NCBI GenBank assembly: GCA_028284395.1
Contig: JANQRV010000120.1
Location: 1 to 64,000 of the forward strand
Origin: Saprospiraceae bacterium
GTDB lineage: Bacteria; Bacteroidota; Bacteroidia; Chitinophagales; Saprospiraceae
Length of the DNA stretch: 64,000 nt
Direction of reading: 5' to 3'
The notes below the pieces were generated by a model. That model was not told the origin of the DNA. It worked only from the letters and a program-made list of their open reading frames with translations, and did not search any database. Shown here piece by piece: positions 55,893 to 64,000 of the stretch (position 1 is the first letter of the stretch; each line of letters begins with the position of its first letter). The position numbers and the translations under genes are program-made.

Positions 55893-57500
55893 ATGAAGGA
55901 AAGATTATGGACCCTGGCCTGCTGTATATTAAGTTATGGCCTTTTGGTTGCCCAAGCTGAAAAACCTAAAACCCAATTGACAACTGCTGAGGCCGTAGAG
56001 TTTGCGGAAACCATCGAAATCGATGATTTGAAAAAGCATTTGTCCAAGTTGTCTTCTGACGAATTTGAAGGAAGAGAGACCGGTACCGAAGGGCAAAGAA
56101 AGGCTGCACAATACATTGCGGACTATTTTGAATCGCTTGGCCTGCCAAAGAAAGGGGATGATAATTCTTACTTTCAGAGAATTGCATTCATCAACGAAAG
56201 TTGGAGAAATATATCCATGTCGGTTGAAGGTGAGAACTTAAAGCACTTGTGGGATTATTATGCCTACCCCTCTACGAATGCATCAATGGAGGAAAAAACA
56301 ATTAATGAATTGATTTTTCTTGGTTACGGAATTGACGATGAAAACTATAGTGATTATAAAAAACGAGATGTCGCAGGAAAGGCGATCCTGATCTATACTG
56401 GAGAACCAATGGATAAAAAAGGACGGTCTAGATTGACAAAATCCGAAGAACTTTCTGAATGGACTACGAATTGGCGAAAAAAGCTAATGGTTGCAAGACA
56501 GAAAGGCGTGTCTCATGTTTTTGTCATTGATCGAAATTTTAAAGAAAATGTGGCTTTGGCCCGGAGAGAAATCCTGAGTCGGGCTTTGCAATTTGGTGAA
56601 GGGGAGAAGGCCGAACAAAATTATGTGGCAAACACTCACATTTCCTCTAATGTAGTAGAGCAAATCATTGGCTCTAACAAAGATGCTTTTATCAAGGTGC
56701 GAGATAAGATGGAGAAAAAAGGAAAATTGAAACCATTAACCATTCCATGCAATTTGACGATTGTTGGTGAGAAGAGAGTTCGGAGCCTGGTCGGAGAGAA
56801 TGTCTTAGGATATGTCGAAGGAGTAGATCCAGATCTAAAGGAAGAATTGGTTGTTGTTACTGCACACTATGATCATCTTGGAAAGCGTGGAGATGATGTG
56901 TATAATGGTGCGGATGATAATGGATCGGGGAGTTCTTCGATACTAGAATTGGCCGAGGCTTTTGCAATGGCCAAAAAATCGGGAAAAGGCCCTAGGCGGA
57001 GTGTGCTGGCCTTATTGGTATCTGGAGAGGAGAAGGGTTTATTGGGGTCTGAGTACTACGTGGAGCATCCGGTTTTTCCGTTGGATAATACGATCGCCAA
57101 CGTGAATGTAGATATGGTTGGGCGTGTCGATGAGAAACATACTGCTGATCCAAATTATATCTATGTCATCGGATCTAACCGACTGAGTACGGAGTTGCAC
57201 GATATTAATGAGCAGGCCAATAATGAGCATACACAACTAGAATTAGATTATACCTACAATGCAGAGAGTGACCCCAATCGCTACTATTATCGTTCGGATC
57301 ACTACAATTTTGCAGAGAAAGGAATCCCCGCTATCTTTTATTTTAATGGGACGCATGAAGACTACCATCGAACTTCAGATACGATAGAGAAGATCAATTT
57401 CGAGAAGATGCAGAAAATAGCTAAGTTGGTTTTCTATACAACTTGGGAGTTGGCTAACCGGGATAAGCGCATTGAGGTCGATGTGGTAGGAGGGAAATAA
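55893..57500 (+). CDS. Exported M28 family aminopeptidase
   Basis: 535 residues. Signal peptide (about 1-21, ending VAQA). A PA-type insert (about 130-290) with FLGYGIDDENYSDY and VAGKAILIYTGEP sits in front of the M28 core, whose zinc ligands are visible: TAHYDHLG (His), YNGADDNGSGSS (Asp), SGEEKGLLGS (Glu pair), VNVDMVGR (Asp) and, near the C-terminus, YYRSDHYNFA (His). Likely a secreted or periplasmic dizinc aminopeptidase for peptide scavenging. Confidence 0.93.
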   Translation: MKERLWTLACCILSYGLLVAQAEKPKTQLTTAEAVEFAETIEIDDLKKHLSKLSSDEFEGRETGTEGQRKAAQYIADYFESLGLPKKGDDNSYFQRIAFINESWRNISMSVEGENLKHLWDYYAYPSTNASMEEKTINELIFLGYGIDDENYSDYKKRDVAGKAILIYTGEPMDKKGRSRLTKSEELSEWTTNWRKKLMVARQKGVSHVFVIDRNFKENVALARREILSRALQFGEGEKAEQNYVANTHISSNVVEQIIGSNKDAFIKVRDKMEKKGKLKPLTIPCNLTIVGEKRVRSLVGENVLGYVEGVDPDLKEELVVVTAHYDHLGKRGDDVYNGADDNGSGSSSILELAEAFAMAKKSGKGPRRSVLALLVSGEEKGLLGSEYYVEHPVFPLDNTIANVNVDMVGRVDEKHTADPNYIYVIGSNRLSTELHDINEQANNEHTQLELDYTYNAESDPNRYYYRSDHYNFAEKGIPAIFYFNGTHEDYHRTSDTIEKINFEKMQKIAKLVFYTTWELANRDKRIEVDVVGGK

Positions 57501-57765
57501 AAAAAGAGGTAGATAAATCTACCTCTACGATGGTCCGAGTAAGGATCTGACCAGCTCTACCCCCCTTTGAGCCGGCCGGTCCCACTCGTCTTGGACTGTA
57601 AACAGTCCAAAATCTTTTATGTCTTATATAAAAAATGAATGAGCAACTTAGCCTTACCCCCCAGTTTGGCTTCGTTGCTCAAACAATTAATATTTCCGTA
57701 TTAAGTACTTGAGCAGTATCAGATCAAAACTCCACTATCCAACACAGAATTGATTACTGCTCGGT
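57500..57765 (-). ncRNA. Candidate structured non-coding RNA (minus strand), unknown class
   Basis: No ORF fits, but five stems and a terminator follow one another on the minus strand. From 5': GAGCAGTA/TACTGCTC (57711-57762); TTAATA/TATTAA (57687-57704); GAGCAAC/GTTGCTC plus GCC/GGC (57641-57680) with a loop holding six G; TTGGACTG/CAGTCCAA (57591-57610) with a 4-nt loop; CGAGT/ACTCG with inner GACC/GGTC and GGCTC/GAGCT stems (57536-57588) whose loop again holds six G; then the terminator at 57505-57526 with a U-run only on the minus strand. The two G-loops share AAA...GGGGGGTA. The 3' end is fixed by the terminator; the 5' end is not. Not a tRNA, tmRNA, SRP, RNase P or 6S RNA that I recognise. 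Confidence 0.6.
57505..57526 (-). terminator. Intrinsic terminator (minus strand)
   Basis: AGAGGTAGAT (57505-57514) and ATCTACCTCT (57517-57526) form a 10-bp stem with a minimal loop. Read on the minus strand it is followed by TTTTTT and TATTTCC; read on the plus strand it is followed by ACGATGG, with no U-run. So it ends a transcript coming from the right, although it lies directly behind the plus-strand M28 stop. Confidence 0.8.
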
Positions 57766-58181
57766 ATGTGCTATGTAAGGAACAGTAAATACCATTCTTA
57801 CAAGCATGGAAAATAAATTTCAAAATGTAATGGTATGTATAAGAAAAATTCTAGGGAAGAATTTCGACTAGGTGTAGACGGCGAAAATTATACTTTTCTC
57901 TAAGATAGGCACTCGTAAGCTCGGAACATTCTCTTAATTAATGTCCCCTTTGAGATCGCTAAATTAAACAATTATATTAAATAAATCAATTTTTGATTAA
58001 AAAATTAACACTATGACTTGGATATTGAGTTGGTGAAATGAGTTTTGATAGTGTAAGTTTTTGATTATCAATATGCTGTTGTGGGACCGACAAAATGGCA
58101 GTCAAATCTGGCTGGCATGCGTTTTGAAAAATTAATTTTTGTGAACTTGAAAGACCTTTTAACAAAAAAATAAGACAGAAA
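57766..58181. other. Intergenic region upstream of htpG and of the candidate ncRNA
   Basis: 416 AT-rich nt without a supported gene. It should hold the htpG promoter on the plus strand and the ncRNA promoter on the minus strand. I found no consensus-quality TTG-TAnnTTTG pair for either. Confidence 0.45.
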
Positions 58182-60044
58182 ATGCAAAAGGGTAAGATTT
58201 CGGTACAAACGAAGAACATTTTCCCCATCATCAAGAAGTTTTTGTATTCTGATCAGGAGATCTTTCTGAGAGAATTGGTTTCGAATGCGATTGATGCAAC
58301 CACCAAAGTAAAAACTTTGGCTTCGAAAGGGGAGTTGCAAGGAAGAGTTGGTAATACAACCATTGAGATCATACTTGACAAAGAGCAAAAAACACTGACG
58401 ATTCGGGACAAGGGAATTGGCATGACTGGTGATGAAGTCAAGAAATACCTCAATCAGGTTGCTTTTTCAAGTGCGCAGGAATTTCTTGAGAAATATCAAA
58501 ATGAAAGTAGCATTATTGGCCATTTTGGATTGGGCTTCTATTCCGCCTTTATGGTTGCGGATAAGGTTGATGTAATCACAAAATCCTATCAGAAAGACAG
58601 TACTGCTGTCATATGGTCTTGTGAGGGTGATCCCAAGTATACCTTAGATGATCACAGTAAGAAAAAGAGGGGTACCGACATTGTCTTGCACATTAGCGAA
58701 GATGCGCAAGAGTATTTGGAGGATAGCAGAATTCAAGGACTTCTTGACAAGTATTGCAAATTTTTGCCAATTCCAATCAAATTTGGCACTAAGAAGGAGA
58801 TCGAATTCGAAGGAGAGGGAGACGATCAAAAAGAAATCGAAAAAGAGGTCGACAACATCATTAATAACCCAAATCCCATTTGGAAGAAGGCTCCTGGAAA
58901 ACTGACAGACGAAGAATATAAGAAGTTCTACAACGAATTACACCCTTACAGCCCGCCACCGATGTTTTGGATACACCTCAACATCGACTTCCCTTTCAAT
59001 TTAACCGGTGTGCTGTATTTTCCGAAACTGAACAATAATTTTGAAGTACAGAAAAACAAGATTCAACTTTACTCAAATCAGGTTTATGTAACGGATGAAG
59101 TAAAGGAGATTGTGCCTGAATTTTTGACTTTACTACATGGGGTCATTGATTCTCCCGATATACCTCTGAATGTTTCCCGAAGTTATTTGCAGAGTGATCA
59201 AAATGTTCGAAAGATCACCAGTTACATCACCAAGAAGGTTGCGGAGAAGCTGAATGATCTATTCAAAAAGGAACGTGAACAATACGAAGATAAATGGTCT
59301 GATCTAGGAGTTTTCGTCAAGTATGGAATGATTTCGGACGATAAGTTTAGTGAACGGGGAGAGAAGTTCGCGCTGCTGCAAAATGTAGATGGAGCCTTCT
59401 TCACGATTGATGAATTCAAGAAAAAGGTTACCGAGTCACAAAAGGATAAGCACGACAAAATTATTTTCCTTTATACCAATAATGCGGAGGATCAACATAG
59501 CCAAATTGAAGCCAGTAAGAATCGTGGATACGATGTATTGGTTTTTGACCACATCATCGACAATCACTTCATTCAGCACCTGGAACATAAACTTGGAGAT
59601 GTAACTTTTGTAAGAGTTGATTCGGACACGGTGGATAATCTGATCCAGCGCGATGAAAAGCAAGAATCCGTGCTGAGTGAAGAGGAACAAAATAAGGTGA
59701 AAGAAATTTTTGAGGGTAAGGTAAAAGAGAGCGGAGGAGTTGTAGTCATGAAGCCATTGGCTCCAACGGATCAACCCGTTCTCGTTACAAAGCCCGAGTT
59801 CATGCGCCGGATGAAAGAAATGCAGGCGATGCAAGGAATGCAGATGGATGGATTCCCGGATACATACAATCTAGTGGTCAATTCCAACCACGAATTGGTA
59901 GCTAAGAAAATCCTGGGAGAGAAAGACGAAGAGAAGAAATCCGAAATTGCACAATACCTGGTAGATCTGGCATTGTTGAACCAGAATATGCTTAGAGGTG
60001 AAAAACTCTCTAAGTTTATCAATAAAAGCTTATCCATGATCTAG
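58182..60044 (+). CDS. htpG: Molecular chaperone HtpG (Hsp90)
   Basis: ATP-dependent chaperone dimer. 620 residues: GHKL ATPase domain with FLRELVSNAIDATTKVK (N-box), IRDKGIGMTGDEV and GHFGLGFYSAFMVAD, a middle domain with PLNVSRSYLQSDQNVRKI, and a C-terminal dimerisation part. Normal length for bacterial Hsp90; the usual Bacteroidota insert with WKKAPGKLTDEEYKKFYNELHP is present. The start ATG is at 58182. No CIRCE element was seen in the leader. Confidence 0.96.
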   Translation: MQKGKISVQTKNIFPIIKKFLYSDQEIFLRELVSNAIDATTKVKTLASKGELQGRVGNTTIEIILDKEQKTLTIRDKGIGMTGDEVKKYLNQVAFSSAQEFLEKYQNESSIIGHFGLGFYSAFMVADKVDVITKSYQKDSTAVIWSCEGDPKYTLDDHSKKKRGTDIVLHISEDAQEYLEDSRIQGLLDKYCKFLPIPIKFGTKKEIEFEGEGDDQKEIEKEVDNIINNPNPIWKKAPGKLTDEEYKKFYNELHPYSPPPMFWIHLNIDFPFNLTGVLYFPKLNNNFEVQKNKIQLYSNQVYVTDEVKEIVPEFLTLLHGVIDSPDIPLNVSRSYLQSDQNVRKITSYITKKVAEKLNDLFKKEREQYEDKWSDLGVFVKYGMISDDKFSERGEKFALLQNVDGAFFTIDEFKKKVTESQKDKHDKIIFLYTNNAEDQHSQIEASKNRGYDVLVFDHIIDNHFIQHLEHKLGDVTFVRVDSDTVDNLIQRDEKQESVLSEEEQNKVKEIFEGKVKESGGVVVMKPLAPTDQPVLVTKPEFMRRMKEMQAMQGMQMDGFPDTYNLVVNSNHELVAKKILGEKDEEKKSEIAQYLVDLALLNQNMLRGEKLSKFINKSLSMI

Positions 60045-60224
60045 GGCGATCAAATGAACTCATAATTTTCTCTGGCTCCTTTTTCCACTGGCCTGCGTTC
60101 TTCCTTAGTCATTTAGCTACGCCTATACTCCTTCGGTCGGGCCTGGTCTAGCAAAAAAAAATAGCCTCAGATAAATTTTGCAATTCAATTTGTTCACCTG
60201 CTTAGTAATGACTAGTAATCAATC

Positions 60225-60257
60225 ATTGGAGCATTTTCTTGTGGAGAATGCTCCAAT
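60225..60257. terminator. Hairpin between htpG and the patatin gene
   Basis: ATTGGAGCATT (60225-60235) and AATGCTCCAAT (60247-60257), a perfect 11-bp stem with an 11-nt loop in the gap between the convergent genes. Weak T-run on either strand, so it is only a probable bidirectional terminator. Confidence 0.5.
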
Positions 60258-60285
60258 CTTATTTAGGGGATGTCTGAACAATGCC

Positions 60286-62529
60286 CTACTGCAAGATTTC
60301 GATGATCTGGCGAAGGCTTTTTTGATTGGATTCGAGATAGAAAGCGTCCAAAACATCTTCTTTTTCCTTTCTGGTTAGATGGTATGAAATGGAAGCTTCT
60401 CTTCGTTCGGGTTGAGTTGGGCGATAAATAAAACGGATTACGTCAAAGTTTTCATGCCCTAATAGGTCATAGATAAAACCGAGGCTGTTATCAAATTCAA
60501 ATTCCTGTCGGGTGAAAACCTTTCCAGCAATTCCCAATGGATTGATCAGAGATTCGATGATGCCACTTTGGTTGCTCGGCAGGATTTGTTCGATCCGATT
60601 CGAACTGCTAATCTGAATGACAACTACTCCGCTTGTATTCTCCTGGATCCAGTTTCTAAACACTTGTATGAACCGAGTTGCCGTAAAAATCCCATAATTA
60701 TCCAGAAAACCTGCATCCATTACTTCCATCTGAGGACTACTTGGTAAGTGCACATTTGGTAATACGTACGGATAGGTCGCATTCATACGTAGTGCAGATA
60801 AGAATCTCAGATTGAATGCATCCTGGTCTTTGAACATCCAGCCAAAGTCTACCGCATCGATTTCTACCGCATCGTGTTTGTTAACCCCTACCGGAGCGAC
60901 CATCATATAACTAACTCCTTGAGGGGAGATTATTAACCTGCGCGCGTCATTCACAATGGATGGAGTAAGGAACAGCATTGGGATCAGAGCCTCTCTTTCT
61001 GGTCTTTGGTAAGCTTTGATGGATTTGTCTAAGATCTTTCCGGTATTGTCATTAAGATGTTGTTCGAAAACGAAACCCCGATCAGCTGGATAGGAATAAT
61101 CGCCAATTTTGAAACGTGATCTGGGAATGAATAAATCTCTTGAAATCATTGAAAAAGCAACAGAATTGAGCAAGTCTCGTGTGATCGTGTCTTGGTAATG
61201 CCGATCGTATATGTCAATCTCGTTGTTCGTCCGTTTCTTCAAGAGCAACTCCCGTAGATAGGCCATTCCAATCATGCCCCCCGAAGCGCCGGTTATGAGG
61301 GTTGTATGATCGAGTAATTTACCGCCAAGGATGCTATCGGACTCCTGGACTACTTTCATGGTCCAAAGTGCAGACTTGAGTCCACCTCCACTGACACAAA
61401 GAATAGCCATTTTGGGCTTTTCCATTGGGTTGGCCGTTACTCTATTCTTCCAAGTACTCAAGACGGCTTCGGTCGCTTTTTTATCTTCTGCTACCTGATC
61501 TGTGAAACAGATTTCCTGTAGTTTTTCTACCGAATACTCCGCTTTTTGAGTCCCATAATTCAATCCGTATGCCAAATGCTTTTGATTGAAGATTTCAAAA
61601 CTAGTCAAGAAGTTCAAAAAGAGTAAGAGCAGGAAAATGAAAGTAGTCGTCCAATTATTGAACCAATACGTCAGGGCGCCAATGACTGCCACCATGATGC
61701 TCATCAGAATCAAGAGACTCGCTCCAGCGGGAATACGAAAAACCGGATAATCCACAAGATATCCCAGAAGGACTAGCGTCATCATACTGAATAGTTGAAT
61801 GATCAAGGCATTCAAATGGTTCTGCTTGAAGATGTTTTGAATCAACTTTGAGTCATAGTGGGCAACACTACGGACAATTCTTGGTTGGAAAGATTCGTTT
61901 AGGAAAGTCTTTACTTTCCAACGTTGTGAATCCAACTTAATGTAATCGAGGTCCACGTTTCGGTGGCCAGGAGAAATTGATTTAGCAAGATTTGGAGGTA
62001 GGGGGCTATTTTTTTGATAGTAGGTTATGTCCCGATTTGTCAGATGAAAATAGACAGAATAAGACAGAATGACGGCGAACCCGCCAAAAAGCAGACCCAA
62101 GCAATTGAGGAAAACCGTATAGATGCCATAGGATTGGTAGCCGAATTGGAATTGAATGATCTTAAAGATGTAGAATGCCAGAATTAGCATTGGAATCAGA
62201 AAATTGTTCAGCGAAAACTTCGTGAAGGGTCGGACCAAGGTGGCTAGAAAAGGGAAGAAATGTGCGCTAAGTAGGTAAGTTGTTAAATTCCAGCTCATTA
62301 CGAAACCGCCATAGGCAATGCCAAGAAAAAAAAAGCTCCAGAAATCTACATTTCCCCTATATTCGGGGTCTAAAAATAAATACTGGAAACCCAATTTAGC
62401 TCCCAGTAGGCCAGAAATGAACAAAATGATAATGGTCCAAAGAGCGATGAGTAAATGATTACTCCTGAAATGGAAAATTAATAATTGGAATGGAAAGGAG
62501 TAAAATATGTTGTTTACCCATCGAGGCAT
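60286..62529 (-). CDS. Patatin-like phospholipase with a polytopic membrane N-terminus
   Basis: 747 residues from the ATG at 62527-62529. The first about 320 hold roughly six or seven membrane helices. The C-terminal part is a patatin domain: oxyanion loop CVSGGGLKSALW (about 380), nucleophile GASGG (about 413) and the catalytic Asp in MDAGFLDNYG (about 606). The Ser-Asp dyad is intact, so lipid acyl hydrolase activity is expected at the membrane. The fused membrane part is unusual compared with soluble or beta-barrel patatins. Substrate unknown. Confidence 0.85.
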   Translation of the reverse strand: MPRWVNNIFYSFPFQLLIFHFRSNHLLIALWTIIILFISGLLGAKLGFQYLFLDPEYRGNVDFWSFFFLGIAYGGFVMSWNLTTYLLSAHFFPFLATLVRPFTKFSLNNFLIPMLILAFYIFKIIQFQFGYQSYGIYTVFLNCLGLLFGGFAVILSYSVYFHLTNRDITYYQKNSPLPPNLAKSISPGHRNVDLDYIKLDSQRWKVKTFLNESFQPRIVRSVAHYDSKLIQNIFKQNHLNALIIQLFSMMTLVLLGYLVDYPVFRIPAGASLLILMSIMVAVIGALTYWFNNWTTTFIFLLLLFLNFLTSFEIFNQKHLAYGLNYGTQKAEYSVEKLQEICFTDQVAEDKKATEAVLSTWKNRVTANPMEKPKMAILCVSGGGLKSALWTMKVVQESDSILGGKLLDHTTLITGASGGMIGMAYLRELLLKKRTNNEIDIYDRHYQDTITRDLLNSVAFSMISRDLFIPRSRFKIGDYSYPADRGFVFEQHLNDNTGKILDKSIKAYQRPEREALIPMLFLTPSIVNDARRLIISPQGVSYMMVAPVGVNKHDAVEIDAVDFGWMFKDQDAFNLRFLSALRMNATYPYVLPNVHLPSSPQMEVMDAGFLDNYGIFTATRFIQVFRNWIQENTSGVVVIQISSSNRIEQILPSNQSGIIESLINPLGIAGKVFTRQEFEFDNSLGFIYDLLGHENFDVIRFIYRPTQPERREASISYHLTRKEKEDVLDAFYLESNQKSLRQIIEILQ

Positions 62530-62674
62530 CTGCAATTTTTAAGAATGATAATGATTACAAAAGTTGAGTGTCCAGAAACACTGGTCAATATATCCTAATT
62601 AAAACTGTTTTTCCACTTTTAATCATTCTTTTGCTGTCTACTTTAGAAAAATTTGTGAAACAAAATATTACGAC

Positions 62675-64000
62675 ATGAACATTACAGTTGTTGGTACCGG
62701 ATATGTTGGATTGGTTTCTGGTACCTGTTTTGCCGAAACGGGAAACGACGTTCTCTGTGTCGACATTAACGAGGAAAAAGTCCAGAACTTGAAGAATGGA
62801 AAAATTCCCATTTATGAACCGGGGTTGGAAGTCCTTTTTGACCGAAATGTAAAGCAGGGAAGACTGGATTTTACCACTGATTTGAAAGAAGGTGTCCGCC
62901 ACGGTGAAATCATCTTTTTGGCACTGCCCACTCCTCCCGGAGAAGACGGCTCCGCGGATCTCTCCTATATTTTGAAAGTTGCTGCTGAAATTTCAGAGCT
63001 ATTAGTAGAATACAAAGTCATTGTTGATAAGAGCACCGTACCGGTTGGGACTGCCGAGAAAGTACATCGGACGCTTGGGATTAATGCTGATGAATCTCTC
63101 TACGATGTGATTGCAAACCCGGAGTTTTTGAGAGAAGGCGTTGCTGTTGAGGATTTTCTTAAACCGGATCGAGTTGTCATCGGCACCAACTCCGATAAAG
63201 CTCGCAAGTTGATGAAACAGCTTTACGAACCTTTCGTCCGACAGGGAAATCCAATCATTTTTATGGATCATCGTTCGGCTGAAATGACAAAATATGCGGC
63301 AAACTCCTATTTGGCGACCAGGATTTCTTTCATGAATGAGATCGCCAATCTTTGTGAAAAAACAGGTGCGAATGTCGACTTGGTCCGGAAAGGGCTGGGC
63401 AGCGACTCACGAATTGGGAAACGGTTTCTTTTTCCGGGAGTTGGTTATGGTGGGAGCTGTTTTCCAAAAGATGTTCAGGCTTTAGCGAAGACTGCCGCTG
63501 ATCACGACTACGATTTTAGGATTCTGAAATCGGTCATGGGGGTAAACGAATTACAGCGCCTTTCCCTGGCTAAAAAAATACAGCACTACTTTAATGGCGA
63601 CCTGAAAGGTAGGAGAATTGGAATATGGGGGATTTCGTTCAAACCAAATACCGATGATATCAGAGAAGCCCCGGCACTGTATATCATTGATGAGCTCCTA
63701 CAATTGGGAGCCACTATTACTGCTTATGATCCCGAAGCCTTGGAAAATCTAAAGAAAATGTATGGTGATCGGATCAACTATACGAATGATCAATACGAAG
63801 CACTAATAGAGGTCGACGCATTAGCGATTGTAACGGAATGGAGCGTATTCAGAAATCCGAGTTTTAAGGTGATGAAAGAGTTAATGACGAGTCCCATAAT
63901 TTTTGACGGTAGAAACTTATATGACCTCGATAGAATGAAGGATATGGGATTTTACTATTCCAGTATCGGTCGGCAAACGATTGTAACGAAAGCCTTGGTA
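62675..64000 (+). CDS. ugd: UDP-glucose 6-dehydrogenase (runs off the window)
   Basis: Oxidises UDP-glucose to UDP-glucuronate for surface polysaccharides. Read here for 442 codons from the ATG at 62675 with no stop before the window end; the family is about 440 residues, so only the last few residues are missing. NAD site VVGTGYVGLVSG, TPPGEDGSADLS, KSTVPVGTAEKV, and the catalytic cysteine in GYGGSCFPKD (Cys262). GISFKPNTDDIREAPA is the C-terminal UDP-binding signature. It may open a polysaccharide cluster to the right. Confidence 0.95.
   Translation, partial: MNITVVGTGYVGLVSGTCFAETGNDVLCVDINEEKVQNLKNGKIPIYEPGLEVLFDRNVKQGRLDFTTDLKEGVRHGEIIFLALPTPPGEDGSADLSYILKVAAEISELLVEYKVIVDKSTVPVGTAEKVHRTLGINADESLYDVIANPEFLREGVAVEDFLKPDRVVIGTNSDKARKLMKQLYEPFVRQGNPIIFMDHRSAEMTKYAANSYLATRISFMNEIANLCEKTGANVDLVRKGLGSDSRIGKRFLFPGVGYGGSCFPKDVQALAKTAADHDYDFRILKSVMGVNELQRLSLAKKIQHYFNGDLKGRRIGIWGISFKPNTDDIREAPALYIIDELLQLGATITAYDPEALENLKKMYGDRINYTNDQYEALIEVDALAIVTEWSVFRNPSFKVMKELMTSPIIFDGRNLYDLDRMKDMGFYYSSIGRQTIVTKALV

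Noticed and set aside
57635-57712. 25-codon plus-strand ORF over the G-loop hairpins
   Set aside because: The paired arms and the minus-strand terminator explain the sequence better; the ORF has no family and no upstream signal.
60060-60180. GC-richer stretch between htpG and the patatin gene as a possible RNA or repeat
   Set aside because: It stands out from the AT-rich surroundings, but I see no stem series, and I could not confirm a second copy in the window.

Overview
The window looks like a chromosomal segment of a Bacteroidota bacterium, most probably from the Saprospiria (Saprospiraceae/Lewinellaceae side). The taxonomic call is inference from gene content. It rests on AT-rich DNA, Bacteroidota-style promoters (TTG/TTTG, about 17-19 nt, then TAnnTTTG), almost no Shine-Dalgarno sequences, and families typical of the phylum: DUF4175, DUF2723/GT117, DUF3127, DUF4837, DUF4834, the HU-TPR-RNase G cluster, a serine-palmitoyltransferase-like enzyme and a mevalonate-pathway decarboxylase. 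No phage, insertion sequence with transposase, CRISPR array or rRNA operon was seen. Most genes are housekeeping.

Layout. 0-1.8 kb: start of hisD, hisG and tRNA-Phe on the minus strand, with a complete histidine attenuator (leader peptide, terminator, promoter) ahead of hisG. 1.9-6 kb: a catalytically dead M90 (MtfA-like) peptidase homologue, heme A synthase flanked by a cluster of DnaA-box-like words, a YkvA-type protein and a polysaccharide deacetylase. 6-11 kb: gltX with a small downstream gene, then the minus-strand HU, TPR, COX24-like miniprotein and RNase G cluster. 11-22 kb: yicC-gmk, an OmpA lipoprotein, an alpha/beta hydrolase, an M1 peptidase, a giant DUF4175 coiled-coil protein, an RsbW-type kinase and ybeY. 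22-30 kb: the thrA-thrB-thrC operon, two parS-like centromere sites, mvaD and an SPT-like gene. 30-34 kb: a DUF4143 ATPase bounded by matching palindromes, then two glycosyltransferases.

34-43 kb: MoxR ATPase, a DUF4837 lipoprotein, and a minus-strand run birA-cinA-E2-TPR/PD40 protein-rluA. 43-50 kb: rsfS, ftsH, a peroxiredoxin, clpS-aat (N-end rule pair), an M23 peptidase and bcp. 50-52 kb: a minus-strand set holding a Trp-repeat exported protein, a DUF3127 protein with an SSB-like tail, rsmG, a second RluA-type synthase and DUF4834. 52-64 kb: a GT117 membrane protein, an M28 peptidase, a candidate structured ncRNA, htpG, a membrane-anchored patatin and the start of ugd.

The most interesting items are: (1) a candidate minus-strand structured RNA at about 57.50-57.77 kb in which two separate hairpins display the same G-hexamer loop; (2) the histidine attenuator; (3) the DUF4143 ATPase unit with 12-bp inverted termini, each end also being a palindrome; and (4) two parS-like sites plus a DnaA-box cluster, which together suggest the window lies in the replication-origin half of the chromosome.
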